Made by a program: the position numbers and the translations under genes. The notes beneath the pieces were generated by a model. The model saw only the letters and a program-made list of their open reading frames with translations, was not told the DNA's origin and made no database searches. From assembly GCF_902506375.1 (NCBI RefSeq), contig NZ_LR733284.1, positions 2,034,059 to 2,098,058 of the forward strand: 64,000 bases of DNA, written 5' to 3'. This document shows positions 38,401 through 46,431 of this stretch, in pieces (positions within the stretch are counted from its first letter, which is position 1; the number at the start of each line of letters is the position of its first letter). Source of the DNA: Microbacterium sp. 8M (lineage in GTDB: Bacteria; Actinomycetota; Actinomycetes; Actinomycetales; Microbacteriaceae).

Positions 38401-38993
38401 ATCTCCCCCGCCAGATCGCTGAGGCGGGTGAGGTTCGTCTCCATGGCATCGAGCTTGCGGAGGGTCTTCTCCTTGCGCCGCCGATGCTTGAGGATGCCCG
38501 CGGCCTCCTCGATGAACCCGCGGCGGTCCTCGGGAGACGCCTGCAGCACCGTGTCCAGGCGCCCCTGACCCACGATGACGTGCATCTCCCGCCCGAGTCC
38601 GGAGTCGCTCAGCAGCTCCTGGACGTCGAGCAGTCGGCAGCTCTCGCCGTTGATCGCGTACTCGCTCGAGCCGTTCCGGAACAGCGTGCGGCTGATCGTG
38701 ACCTCGGCGTACTCGATGGGCAGCGCGCCGTCGCTGTTGTCGATCGTGAGCTGCACCTCCGCGCGACCGAGCGGTCCGCGCGTCGAGGTGCCCGCGAAGA
38801 TGACGTCCTCCATCTTCCCGCCGCGGAGGGTCTTCGCGCCCTGCTCGCCCATGACCCAGGCCAGCGCATCCACGACGTTGGACTTTCCGGATCCGTTCGG
38901 ACCGACGATGCAGGTGACTCCGGGCTCGAAGGCGAACGTCGTCGGCTGCGCGAAGGACTTGAACCCCTTGAGGGTCAGGCTCTTCAGGTGCAT
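35409..38993 (-). CDS. smc: Chromosome segregation protein SMC
   Basis: An 1194-residue condensin ATPase. Walker A GPNGSGKSN lies at residues 31-39. Long Ala/Glu/Arg coiled coils flank a hinge at about 500-650 with PGVRGLVGDAV. The C-terminus has the signature LSGGERSLAAVALL and Walker B YILDEVEAALDD. I chose ATG 38993 because MHLKSLTLKGFKSF is the family start; the frame continues four codons to a TTG. An equally long antisense frame is a codon-bias shadow. Confidence 0.97.
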   Translation of the reverse strand: MHLKSLTLKGFKSFAQPTTFAFEPGVTCIVGPNGSGKSNVVDALAWVMGEQGAKTLRGGKMEDVIFAGTSTRGPLGRAEVQLTIDNSDGALPIEYAEVTISRTLFRNGSSEYAINGESCRLLDVQELLSDSGLGREMHVIVGQGRLDTVLQASPEDRRGFIEEAAGILKHRRRKEKTLRKLDAMETNLTRLSDLAGEIRRQLKPLGRQAEIAREAQTIAAVVRDAKARIFADDVVALRAALADHTRNEHERHAERVVLSEQGDRIRAEIARLEALQNSAAVDEARRVAFGLEQVQERMRGLFTLANQRLALLGSEEEDAAVTAVTVTQATIDEAKAEVEEISSGIGRAQDAAHEATREVANARAELDALDVDIAEQSALVSAHDMRLTTLRGQAEAAASALAAVRGAVLRQENALEAAHQRRREAAEARERIEEGEAPEGTAAEHAEAYERAQARAVAAETALGELRERLHAAEREAEALTARAAALGSAIAVTGGAAEIVAAGGPGVRGLVGDAVQVTPGYEAAIAAVLGPLAEGVLVEDAAAAFALAADDAAAGAYDIVIAEGAASAVADARIPGATPAADVVTAPPGILGVLSHVVIVEDLTAARSAHAAAVAAAGVPLTVVTRAGEVLTAHTLHTGSGGERSRLELIAERDAAVDRLSEVRVVVDSLREAREDAAETLETARRASRDALRTLREHDAALAAHTEQVNRVTVQHESAVAECERLEAGLAQAQSAVADAETNADAAKQALTEAEAAPRPVLDASARDGLLEALEAAREAEVEARLGVETMRERVRAAQARVASLERQREREKEAAAEAARRAVIRRAQRETASGVAAELPRILDSLDRSVAEARLALAAAESARSAQNEELSALRRQDASIRERLAGLTESVHGLELQIHEKKLHLTSLLERVQSELALDEDILIAEYGPDQLVPRDVVPLTPEPANLVEAADEAGSEEDPTPTGIPYDRRIQQRRLQEAERKLAQLGRVNPLALEEFAALEQRHAFLTEQLADLTKTRQDLLTIIAELDERMQTIFASAFEDTRQAFGEVFPLLFPGGAGSISLTNPDDLLNTGIEVAVRPVGKKIERLSLLSGGERSLAAVALLVAIFKARPSPFYILDEVEAALDDANLGRLLTVFEQLRASSQLLVITHQKRTMEIADALYGVSMRQDGVSAVVGQRVGDRAAATAAV

Positions 38994-39299
38994 GGGCACG
39001 CGCAAGGGTCGACGAGGATCACGGCGTCTACGCTATCGCCCCTGAGGCCTGCGGAACGTCCGGAAACGCGCGAAGCCCTGGGATTTCCCGGGAACCACGT
39101 GCTCGACGTTCCAAGACCCGAGTGATGCACCGACGGTGCCACCCTGCGTTCCGGACTCCGTCGCGGGTCCGCGGAACGCAGGGTGGTCGCCCTCCGTCGT
39201 GCATGACCAAGCTATACGGCTTGGTTTGAATCCGCACGTCGACCCGAAGGGCCCGCCAGTACGCTGTGAGGTGCACCGCATCCACGCCGAGGAGGGCCC
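38994..39299. other. Intergenic region with two hairpins
   Basis: No gene is supported in these 306 bases. A perfect 15-base inverted repeat, CCACCCTGCGTTCCG (39139-39153) with its complement (39172-39186), is embedded in a longer imperfect one reaching TGCAC on the left and GTGCA on the right. A second hairpin, ACCAAGC, loop TATACG, GCTTGGT, lies at 39206-39225. A -10 TACGCT for the next gene is at 39260-39265. Confidence 0.6.
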
Positions 39300-39761
39300 A
39301 TGACGCACGTCGTCGACTTCGTGAACGTCGAGACCACCGGCCTGGAATCCTCCCCCGTCGCCGATGCGCTCGCGGGCCTGCGTGCGAACGAGGCGCGCTA
39401 CTTCAGGAACAAGTACGACCACGTGTTCGCCGTCGAGGCGGCACAGGAGAACCCTGCGGCCCTGGAGCGGGTGACCCGGATCCTCCACGAGGAGCGCGGG
39501 ATCGCGATCTCCAGCAAGCCCCTCGAGGTCAGCGACTTCGAGGTCGACGGGATCCGCATGACCTACGTGTTCTACGAGTCGGGTCTCTCGATCAACGTCA
39601 TGTACACGCTGGCGGAAGGCGGCAAGCGCGCCGTCGGCTTCAAGCTCTCCCAGGGCATGGACGTTCCCGACGAGCTGTCGGCGTTCAGGTTCGCGCGGCA
39701 GCGCTCGAAGCTCGCGGGCGAGATCCGGGGTTCCTATTTCGTCATCAAGGGCGAGTACTGA
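39300..39761 (+). CDS. Conserved hypothetical protein
   Basis: A 153-residue soluble protein with a strong GAGGAGGG site before ATG 39300. It has alternating strands and helices (VSDFEVDGIRMTYVFYESG; SINVMYTLAEGGKRAVGFKL) and no motif I recognise. It lies between the hairpin-rich gap and the leader-peptide operon, with no obvious partner. The codon use matches its neighbours. Confidence 0.65.
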   Translation: MTHVVDFVNVETTGLESSPVADALAGLRANEARYFRNKYDHVFAVEAAQENPAALERVTRILHEERGIAISSKPLEVSDFEVDGIRMTYVFYESGLSINVMYTLAEGGKRAVGFKLSQGMDVPDELSAFRFARQRSKLAGEIRGSYFVIKGEY

Positions 39762-39828
39762 TCGCATCGATGCCGCCGCGCGCGGTTTGCGCGAAACGCC
39801 CGGGGTCCAGGGATTTCTGAGTGTCGGC

Positions 39829-39858
39829 TTGACGCTTCCTATGAGCCTGGGCTAGCGT
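39829..39858 (+). promoter_or_regulatory. Promoter of leader-peptide operon
   Basis: TTGACG (39829-39834), 18 bases, then TAGCGT (39853-39858) is the best-matching housekeeping promoter in the window. Transcription would start near 39865, 27 bases before the uORF. Confidence 0.65.
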
Positions 39859-39891
39859 GACAACTCCGAGCCGAGAAAGGAGGTTGCCGAG

Positions 39892-39984
39892 ATGATGACC
39901 AACCGCATTGCATTCACCCCATTCCGTGGGATCGATGCGTCTCCGGCGACTTCCGTCGGCGTCTGCGCGCGTCTCGCCGCGTAG
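39892..39984 (+). CDS. Putative regulatory leader peptide (30 aa)
   Basis: A short ORF with a perfect AAAGGAGG site 12 bases before its ATG (a second ATG is the next codon). It begins MMTNRIAFTPFRGID and ends SVGVCARLAA. The only Cys is codon 25 (TGC, 39964-39966). It follows a good promoter and precedes about 220 bases of hairpins and then a real gene. This arrangement is that of an attenuator leader. Cys-containing leaders regulate sulfur genes in other Actinobacteria, but the downstream genes here are not sulfur genes, so the signal could equally be a translation inhibitor. Confidence 0.65.
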   Translation: MMTNRIAFTPFRGIDASPATSVGVCARLAA

Positions 39985-40203
39985 CGGGCGCACTCTCCCT
40001 CGCCCCGGCCTGAGGCCGGCCTGACGCTTCGGCGTCCGCGATCCGATCCGCGCTCCCGCGACGATCGTCGATCGCCTGCCCGATCCCGGACATCCCGTCC
40101 CGGATCCGTCTCCCCCACCCGTGACATGCCACGGCGCCCTACCGGGCGACCGCGTCGTGGAGCGAAACCGCCTTTCCGGCACGACCAACGAAAGCGAATC
40201 ACC
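39985..40203 (+). promoter_or_regulatory. Structured 5' region, candidate attenuator
   Basis: Between uORF and first gene lie several hairpins: CCGGCC, TGA, GGCCGG (40005-40019); GACGC, TTCG, GCGTC with a stable UUCG tetraloop (40023-40036); an imperfect 9-pair hairpin (40082-40106); and CCACG...CGTGG enclosing CGCCC, TACC, GGGCG (40129-40160). The GACGC arm could instead pair with GCGTC at 39959-39963, the bases just before the uORF Cys codon. Confidence 0.55.
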
Positions 40204-40482
40204 GTGAACACCGCATTGCACGCTTCGCCTCCCACCGAGTCGACGCACCGCGTTCCCTCCGAGCGCGACCTGTCCATCCAGCTCCCCCGCGAGGAGGAGC
40301 TCCGCAACCTGTCGCTGGCCCAGCGCGTGGCGCTGCGCGTCGCCCTGCACCTGATCGTGCGGACGCGCCCGCTCACGCGCACCCCGGCCCAGCAGGCCCG
40401 GCGCGACGCCGACCGCCTCCGCGTGCTCGAGGAGTACGAGGCGAACCGCCTCGCCCAGACCGCGATGCGGCAGGTGCTCTGA
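40204..40482 (+). CDS. Small Arg-rich protein, unknown
   Basis: A 92-residue basic protein. I placed the start at GTG 40204; an ATG 26 codons upstream would run through the hairpin region and gives low-complexity sequence. The middle LSLAQRVALRVALHLIVRT looks like an amphipathic helix, followed by an Arg/Ala-rich helix. No known domain. Its stop overlaps the next ATG by one base (TGATG), so it is co-translated with the acetyltransferase. Confidence 0.6.
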   Translation: MNTALHASPPTESTHRVPSERDLSIQLPREEELRNLSLAQRVALRVALHLIVRTRPLTRTPAQQARRDADRLRVLEEYEANRLAQTAMRQVL

Positions 40483-41591
40483 TGATCCAGGCACCCGCCC
40501 AGGACCCGGTCATCCCCCTGCCCTCCGGCGCCGCCCTGCGTCCGCTCGTGCTCCCCGCACGGGCGGACGCGGGGGCGCCGGGGGCGTTCCGCGACTACGC
40601 CGAGACCCGCAACCGCTGCCTGGCCGAGGCGTCCGGTCGCGACGACGACGACTTCACACCGGACGAGCTGCTGCCGCTCCTCACGTCCGATGAGCACACC
40701 CATCGCCGCCAATGGCGGATCACCGCGGCAGACGAGACGGTCGGCGTGGCGCTGCTGAACGTGCTGCACGACAGCGGCGGGACCACCGCCGTCAGCGCGA
40801 TCAGCGTCGTGCGGGCCTGGCAGCGCAGAGGGCTGGCGACCGCGGTCGCCGCTCATCTCGAGAACCTGGCGCGCTCCGAGGGCGTGCGCACCCTGCAGGT
40901 GTGGACGGAGCACCTGCCCTCCGACGACGCGAGACTGAGCCCGCCCACCGGCTTCGGGACGGTTCCTCACGACCACACCGCACGCTTCCTGCTCGCGCAG
41001 GGGTGGACGCTGGAGCAGGTCGACCGCGTCAGCGAGTACCGCTGGGGCGACGAGGCGCGCCTGCAGGAACTGCGTGCGCAGGCCGCAGCGGCCGCATCCG
41101 GGTACCGCGTGGTGCAGTGGCTGCTGCCGACGCCGGACGAACGGCTCGAGGGCTACGCCTGGATGAAATCGCGCATGTCCACCGATGTGCCCGATGCGGG
41201 CATGGGCTCCCCCGAGGAGACCTGGGACGCCGACCGGGTGCGCGAGCACGACACCCGCTGGCTCGCCATGGGCAGCACGGTCCAGGTGACCGCGGCCGAG
41301 CACATCGCGACGGGCGAGCTGTGCGCCTACAACGAGCTCTCGCTCAAGGGCGCGCTCGACAGCGTCACGCATCAGAACGACACCTTCGTGCTCGCCGCGC
41401 ACCGCGGTCACCGGCTCGGGCTGCTCGTGAAGACGGCGGGCCTGCTCGCCTGGCACGAGCGGTTCCCGCGATCGGCCCGCGTCGTGACCTACAACGCCGA
41501 GGAGAACCGTCCGATGCTCTCGATCAACGAGGAGATCGGCTTCGCACCGATCGCCTATGGCGGGGCGTGGAAGAAGGAGCTGAGCTCCTGA
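40482..41591 (+). CDS. Tandem GNAT-family acetyltransferase
   Basis: A 369-residue protein with two GNAT folds. The first has the acetyl-CoA loop RAWQRRGLATAVAAHL (about residues 110-125). The second, after residue 200, has a similar loop RGHRLGLLVKTAG and a C-terminal NEEIGFAPI. Two-domain GNATs of this length acetylate amines in small molecules in Actinobacteria (mycothiol synthase is one example, but its diagnostic sequences are not evident). It is the second gene after the leader peptide. Confidence 0.8.
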   Translation: MIQAPAQDPVIPLPSGAALRPLVLPARADAGAPGAFRDYAETRNRCLAEASGRDDDDFTPDELLPLLTSDEHTHRRQWRITAADETVGVALLNVLHDSGGTTAVSAISVVRAWQRRGLATAVAAHLENLARSEGVRTLQVWTEHLPSDDARLSPPTGFGTVPHDHTARFLLAQGWTLEQVDRVSEYRWGDEARLQELRAQAAAAASGYRVVQWLLPTPDERLEGYAWMKSRMSTDVPDAGMGSPEETWDADRVREHDTRWLAMGSTVQVTAAEHIATGELCAYNELSLKGALDSVTHQNDTFVLAAHRGHRLGLLVKTAGLLAWHERFPRSARVVTYNAEENRPMLSINEEIGFAPIAYGGAWKKELSS

Positions 41592-41698
41592 GTCGTCGTG
41601 CGCCGGGCTCCGCGAATCATCCCGGAGGATGACGGCGCGTCCGGATCCTCACTCCCGCGGCCGATGATCCCGGGGCTCGGGGCGCGCAGGCTGGAGGC

Positions 41699-42394
41699 AT
41701 GAACTCACCCGTCCTGCACGCTCACGGTCTCGTCAAGTCGTTCGGATCCACCCGCGCCCTCGCCGGCATCGACCTGGAGGTCGCCTCCGGGGAGTCGGTC
41801 GCGATCATGGGCGCGTCCGGATCCGGGAAGACCACGCTGCTGCATGTGCTGGCGGGGATCACCCGACCCGATGCGGGCCGGGTGATCTTCACGCCGGCCG
41901 TCGGCACACCCGTCGAGGTGAGCGCGCTGGGCGAGGGCGCGCGCTCGCGGTTGCGCCGGGAGTCGTTCGGGTTCGTGTTCCAGCAGGGGCTGCTGATCCC
42001 CGAGCTCACCGCGATCGAGAACGTGGCCCTCGCCGCGATGATCACGGGCGTCTCCCGTGCGGAGGCGACGCAGCGCGCCGCCCGATGGCTGGCCGCTCTC
42101 GGCCTGCAGGGCATGGAGGACCGCCGCATCGGAGAGCTCTCCGGCGGACAGGCGCAGCGCGTGGCGATCGCTCGCGCCCAGATCACCGGTGCCGGCGTCG
42201 TCTTCGCGGACGAGCCCACCGGCGCACTCGATTCCACCACGTCGTCCGAGGTCATGGATGCGCTGCTCTGGTCGACCACCGGGCAGGGGCGCACGCTCGT
42301 CGTCGTGACGCACGACCCGCAGGTGGCCGCCCGCTGCTCCCGGACGATCGCCGTGCGCGACGGCCGGGTGCAGGGCGCGGGGGTGACCGCGTGA
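41699..42394 (+). CDS. ABC transporter ATP-binding protein (LolD/MacB type)
   Basis: A 231-residue ATPase: Walker A GASGSGKTT at about residues 40-48, Q-loop VFQQGLL, signature LSGGQAQRVAIARA, Walker B VVFADEPTGALDS and a switch His in VTHDP. The TGALDS sequence marks the MacB/LolD/FtsE subfamily, whose partners are FtsX-like permeases. It overlaps the permease gene by GTGA. Confidence 0.92.
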   Translation: MNSPVLHAHGLVKSFGSTRALAGIDLEVASGESVAIMGASGSGKTTLLHVLAGITRPDAGRVIFTPAVGTPVEVSALGEGARSRLRRESFGFVFQQGLLIPELTAIENVALAAMITGVSRAEATQRAARWLAALGLQGMEDRRIGELSGGQAQRVAIARAQITGAGVVFADEPTGALDSTTSSEVMDALLWSTTGQGRTLVVVTHDPQVAARCSRTIAVRDGRVQGAGVTA

Positions 42395-43707
42395 ACGCCG
42401 CCACCCTGCGGCTGCTGCTGCGCCCGACCCGCGCCTCCGCCGGCGTCGTGGTGATACCGGCCATCGCGTTCGCCGTCGTCTCGGCACTCGTGCTGACGGT
42501 GGTCGGCGGTGCACAGGCGTTCTGGCGCTGGACCGACGAGTACGCCGGGATCTACCAGGTGCTCGCCGCGGTCGCCCTCGTCCTCCTGGTGCTGCCGCTG
42601 GCCGCGCTCGGCGGCGCCGCAGCCCGGCTCTCCGCGCGCCGGCGGGATGAACGGCTCTCCACGCTGCGGCTGCTGGGCGTCACCGGGGTCGGGGTGGGAA
42701 CGGTCGCGGTGGTCGAGTCCACGCTGATCGCCGCGGCGGGGGTCGCCGGCGGCGTCGTGCTCCACCTCGGGCTCGCCCCGCTCGTCGGCCTCATCCCCTT
42801 CCGCGGCGCGCCGCTCGGCTCGGCCGTGCTGCTCCCGCCCGCCGCGATCGCGGGGATCGCCCTGGCGACGGTGCTGCTCGCCACGGCCAGCGCCGTGGTG
42901 GGGCTGCGACGTGTGGTGATCTCGCCGCTCGGGGTGCGCACCAGGACGACCCCGCCGGCGCCGCACTGGCTGCGGGCGGTCATCGCGATCGCGACGATCG
43001 CGGTGGGTTTCCTCGCGGGGCGGGTCGTGCCGGGTATCGGCGGGGCGATCGCGCTGACGACGGGCCTCGTCGCGATCTTCGGCGCAGGCCTGCTGGTGCT
43101 GAACCTCGTCGGCCCGTGGGTGCTGAAGCTCGGCGCGGGTCTGCAGTTGCGCCGGGCGAAGACCCCCAGCCGGCTGCTCGCGGCGCGCATCGTGCAGGAC
43201 GACCCGAAGGGCGCGTGGCGCCAGGTGAGCGGCGTGGCGATGTCGAGCTTCATGGCGGTGTTCGCCGGCACCGGCGTCGCGCTGATGGACGTGCTGTCGG
43301 CGAGCGACCCGGGTGCGCAGGACCTGGCGCTGCTGACCGACATGCGCACCGGGCTCGTCATCACCCTGGTGGGCTCGTTCCTCATGGTGGCGTGCTCGGT
43401 CGCCGTGACCCAGGCCTCGGAGATCCTCGACCAGCGGCCCCTGCACCGCAGTCTGCACTGGCTCGGCATGCCGGCCGACACCGTGGATTCCGCCCGCCGC
43501 CGCGCGGTCATGTCGCCTCTGCTGATCGTGTCGCTCGGCTCCGCGCTCTGCGCCGCGGTGCTCATCCTGCCGCTGCTCGGCATCACCCTGCTCACCGCCC
43601 CGCTGTCGATCGTGACGATCGCGGCCGTGTTGGGAGCCGGCATCGCCCTCGTCTGGCTTGCGACGCGCGTCACGCGTCCGCTGCTGATGCGGGCGTTCGC
43701 CGGCTGA
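42391..43707 (+). CDS. FtsX-like ABC permease
   Basis: A 438-residue permease from GTG 42391. About eight hydrophobic segments are seen with two FtsX-like halves; the loop LSTLRLLGVTGVGVGTVAVVES is the typical coupling region. No large extracellular MacB domain is present. With the ATPase it probably exports or senses a lipid, peptide or drug. The convergent TetR gene suggests ligand-controlled expression. Confidence 0.85.
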   Translation: MNAATLRLLLRPTRASAGVVVIPAIAFAVVSALVLTVVGGAQAFWRWTDEYAGIYQVLAAVALVLLVLPLAALGGAAARLSARRRDERLSTLRLLGVTGVGVGTVAVVESTLIAAAGVAGGVVLHLGLAPLVGLIPFRGAPLGSAVLLPPAAIAGIALATVLLATASAVVGLRRVVISPLGVRTRTTPPAPHWLRAVIAIATIAVGFLAGRVVPGIGGAIALTTGLVAIFGAGLLVLNLVGPWVLKLGAGLQLRRAKTPSRLLAARIVQDDPKGAWRQVSGVAMSSFMAVFAGTGVALMDVLSASDPGAQDLALLTDMRTGLVITLVGSFLMVACSVAVTQASEILDQRPLHRSLHWLGMPADTVDSARRRAVMSPLLIVSLGSALCAAVLILPLLGITLLTAPLSIVTIAAVLGAGIALVWLATRVTRPLLMRAFAG

Positions 43708-43800
43708 GCCGCGGGTTGCGGTCGCGCGGGATGCGGTCGTCACCGACGCTCGCCGCGGCGGCGCCGCGATCTCGGCGGACGGCTCGGACTCGGGTGAAGC

Positions 43801-44469
43801 TCAGATGCGCGCGGCGAGCGTGCGCTCCAGGTCATCGCGCCCCGCCGGCGTCATGATCCCGCGCAGGAAGATCCGCAGCAGATCGTCGACGCGGTGCGAC
43901 AGATCCGCACGCTTCGCGAGCACGTGCGAGACCAGCTGGGTGCCGGTGAACGACGCCACCAGGACCCGCGCGGCGTCATCCGCGACGACGTCCGGAAGGA
44001 CATCACCCGCCTGCCGAGCGCGGGCGATGAGGTCGGTCATGACCGCGATCCACCCTGCGTAGGGGTCGGTCGGACCGTCTTCGAAGGCGAGCTCCATCGT
44101 GAGCCGGATGCCGCCGCGCACGAGCGGATCCTCCACAAGCTGACCGGCGAGGCCATGGCACATCATGACGAGGCGCTCGAGCGGCCCGGCCCCGGTGCCG
44201 AGCGCCGCCTCCACGAGGCCGCTCGAGGCGCGGTGCTGCTCGGCGATGACCGCGTCCGCGATCTCCCGCTTCGTCGCGAACTGGAAGTACATGGCGCCGC
44301 GGGACACCCCGGAACGACGCTCGATCGTCGAGAGGCTGGCGGCGGCGTAGCCGACCTCGTCGAACAGCGCGGCGGCTCCGCGAAGGAGCTGCTCGCGCTT
44401 GGCGATCGCCCGCGCCTGCACCACCGGGCGACCGTGATCCGCGGCCAACGGCACCTGTGCTGCGACCAT
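43801..44469 (-). CDS. TetR regulator of ArpA/ScbR-like type
   Basis: A 222-residue regulator with a very strong AAGGAG site before ATG 44469. The DNA-binding domain (residues 20-75) reads LLRGAAALFDEVGYAAASLS and GVSRGAMYFQFATKREIADAV, close to gamma-butyrolactone receptors of Streptomyces. The ligand domain is Met/Val-rich. It lies convergent with the ABC permease. The ArpA-like label rests on the HTH only. Confidence 0.8.
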   Translation of the reverse strand: MVAAQVPLAADHGRPVVQARAIAKREQLLRGAAALFDEVGYAAASLSTIERRSGVSRGAMYFQFATKREIADAVIAEQHRASSGLVEAALGTGAGPLERLVMMCHGLAGQLVEDPLVRGGIRLTMELAFEDGPTDPYAGWIAVMTDLIARARQAGDVLPDVVADDAARVLVASFTGTQLVSHVLAKRADLSHRVDDLLRIFLRGIMTPAGRDDLERTLAARI

Positions 44470-44560
44470 GGCGATCTCCTTCTGGGTTCGTCCCCCCGTG
44501 CGCGTTCCAGCCTACGGCGACGCGCCCGGTCGCCTGCTTCCGGGAATGCAGACGCGCGGC

Positions 44561-45466
44561 TCAGCGCCTCCGCTGGCACCTCGGGCAGTAGTGGCTGGAC
44601 CGGTTCATGAACGAGACCCGCACGATCGGGCCGCCGCAGCGCGGGCACGGCAGCCCCGTCCGCCCGTACGCGTTCAGCGAGTGCGCGAAATAGCCGGCCT
44701 CGCCGTTCACGTTCACGTACTGCGCGTCGAAGCTCGTCCCACCTTCCGCGAGGGCCTTCGCCAGCACGGCGCGCACCTCGGCGAGGAGGCGGTTCACCGC
44801 CACGGTCGACAGCGCGGACGCGGGCGTCTCGGGATGGATCCGGGCGGCCCACAAGGACTCATCGGCGTAGATGTTGCCGACGCCGCTGATGAGGGTCTGA
44901 TCCAGCAGCACGCGCTTGATCGCGCTGGACCGAGTGCGCAGCGCGTCGCGGAAGACCCGGCTCTGGAAGGCGTCGTCCATAGGGTCCCGCGCGATGTGCG
45001 CGACCTGTGACGGGAGGAAGGGCTCGGTGCTCCCCCAACCCGCCGCCCGTCCGTCGGCCGTCGGCACGAGCTCGTCCACGGCGAGCGAGCCGAAGGTGCG
45101 CTGATCGGCGAACACCACGGCCAGTTCCCCGTGATCTGGGTGCTCGATGAAGATCCGGATCCGCTCGTGCCGTTCCGCCTCGGCATCCGGCCGGCGCAGC
45201 AGCAGCTGGCCGGACATGCCCAGGTGCCCGACGACCGCAGTGCGCGCATCGCCCCCGGCAGCAGCGATCGGCATCCACAGGAACTTCCCTCGGCGCGCCA
45301 CCGTCGTCACCGCGGATCCCTCGAGGCGCGCGACGAAGTCGGCGGCGCCCGCGGCGTGCCGGGTGAGTGCTCGCTCGTCGTGCACGTCGACCGCGACGAT
45401 GCGCGCTCCGGTCATCGCCGGAGCGAGGCCGGCGCGGACGACCTCGACCTCGGGCAGCTCAGGCAC
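44561..45466 (-). CDS. mutM: Formamidopyrimidine-DNA glycosylase
   Basis: A 301-residue base-excision enzyme removing oxidised purines. The catalytic N-terminal Pro2-Glu3 (PELPEVE) and Lys61 (RRGKFLW) are present. The C-terminal zinc finger has two CPRC pairs (LPCPRCGG and HYCPRCQ). It starts at GTG 45466, overlapping the rnc stop by 8 bases. Confidence 0.96.
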   Translation of the reverse strand: MPELPEVEVVRAGLAPAMTGARIVAVDVHDERALTRHAAGAADFVARLEGSAVTTVARRGKFLWMPIAAAGGDARTAVVGHLGMSGQLLLRRPDAEAERHERIRIFIEHPDHGELAVVFADQRTFGSLAVDELVPTADGRAAGWGSTEPFLPSQVAHIARDPMDDAFQSRVFRDALRTRSSAIKRVLLDQTLISGVGNIYADESLWAARIHPETPASALSTVAVNRLLAEVRAVLAKALAEGGTSFDAQYVNVNGEAGYFAHSLNAYGRTGLPCPRCGGPIVRVSFMNRSSHYCPRCQRRR

Positions 45467-46175
45467 GGTCGCTGAGCGCCTGCCACGCCGCCAGGGCGGC
45501 GGCCATCTCGGCGGTCTTCTTGCTCGTGCCGGTGCCGGTCGTGGCGACGTCGCCCACGGTCACCGTCGCGGTGAAACGCCGGTCATGGTCGGGGCCGGTC
45601 GAGGCGACCAGGTAGACCGGCGCGCTGAGTCCGTGGCGTGCGGAGAGCTCCTGCAGCGCCGTCTTGGGATCCATGGCGGCGCCGTACCGCTCGGGGTCGG
45701 CGAGGAGCGGCTCGATGAGACGCAGCACGAGCGACGTGGCCGCCTCGGGCCCGGCGGAGAGGTAGGTGGCGCCGAAGACGGCCTCCATGGTGTCCGCGAG
45801 GATCGAGTCCTTGTCGCGGCCACCCGTGCGCTCCTCGCCGTTGCCGAGGAGGATGTGCGCGCCCAGGCCGATGCCGCGGGCGACCTCCGCGAGGGCGACG
45901 GTGGACACCACGCTCGCACGGCGCTTCGCCAGCGATCCCTCGTCGAGGTCCGGGTGCGTCGTGTACAGCATGACGGTCACGGCCTGCCCGAGCACGGAGT
46001 CGCCGAGGAACTCCAAGCGCTCGTTGTGCGGGATCCCGCCGTTCTCGTACGCGTACGAGCGATGCGTGAGCGCACGCTGAAGCAGCTCGGGGTCGATGTC
46101 GACTCCGAGCTGCTCAGAAAGTGGGTGCGTCCGTTCCCTGAACCCGCCAGTGGCCGGCGTGGGGACTTCTGCCAT
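45459..46175 (-). CDS. rnc: Ribonuclease III
   Basis: A 238-residue double-strand-specific RNase. The signature [13 protein letters not shown] is at residues 51-63. A second acidic set is DTMEAVFGA. The C-terminal dsRNA-binding domain ends with [15 protein letters not shown]. It lies in the usual yceD-rpmF-rnc-mutM order, 14 bases from rpmF. Confidence 0.97.
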   Translation of the reverse strand: MAEVPTPATGGFRERTHPLSEQLGVDIDPELLQRALTHRSYAYENGGIPHNERLEFLGDSVLGQAVTVMLYTTHPDLDEGSLAKRRASVVSTVALAEVARGIGLGAHILLGNGEERTGGRDKDSILADTMEAVFGATYLSAGPEAATSLVLRLIEPLLADPERYGAAMDPKTALQELSARHGLSAPVYLVASTGPDHDRRFTATVTVGDVATTGTGTSKKTAEMAAALAAWQALSDRA

Positions 46176-46189
46176 GATCGACGGATCGA

Positions 46190-46399
46190 TCAGACGTCGG
46201 CGACCTTGCGGCCCTTGTACTCGAGGAACAGCTCGGTGCCCTGCGAGTCGGTGACGACCTTCGCCTGGTGCGGACGGCTGTAGACGACCTTGCCGTTCTC
46301 GATGGTCTTGACGAGGGCGGGAGCCTCGGCCTTCCACTGCGCGCGACGCGAGCGGGTGTTGGAACGGGAGACCTTGCGCTTCGGGGGGTTACCGGCCAT
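46190..46399 (-). CDS. rpmF: 50S ribosomal protein L32
   Basis: A 69-residue L32 with the typical N-terminus [20 protein letters not shown]. The Cys pairs of the zinc-binding form are absent, so this is the Cys-free version. ATG 46399 follows GAAGGTAAG. It sits between yceD and rnc. Confidence 0.96.
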   Translation of the reverse strand: MAGNPPKRKVSRSNTRSRRAQWKAEAPALVKTIENGKVVYSRPHQAKVVTDSQGTELFLEYKGRKVADV

Positions 46400-46431
46400 G
46401 GTTGCTTACCTTCTGTGTTCTGGGCGCGCAG

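Noticed and set aside
35529..39125. 1198-codon open frame antisense to smc
   Set aside because: It mirrors the smc codon bias, has low-complexity Arg/Leu/Val composition and no domain; smc is unmistakable on the other strand.
39206..39235. tRNA-like T-loop (GGTTTGAATCC)
   Set aside because: The flanking bases do not form the 5-pair T stem, and no acceptor or anticodon stem was found.
46190..46399. Cys-free L32 as a zinc-starvation paralogue
   Set aside because: It sits in the standard yceD-rpmF-rnc order and is the normal actinobacterial copy as far as I can tell; no Zur-like site was seen.
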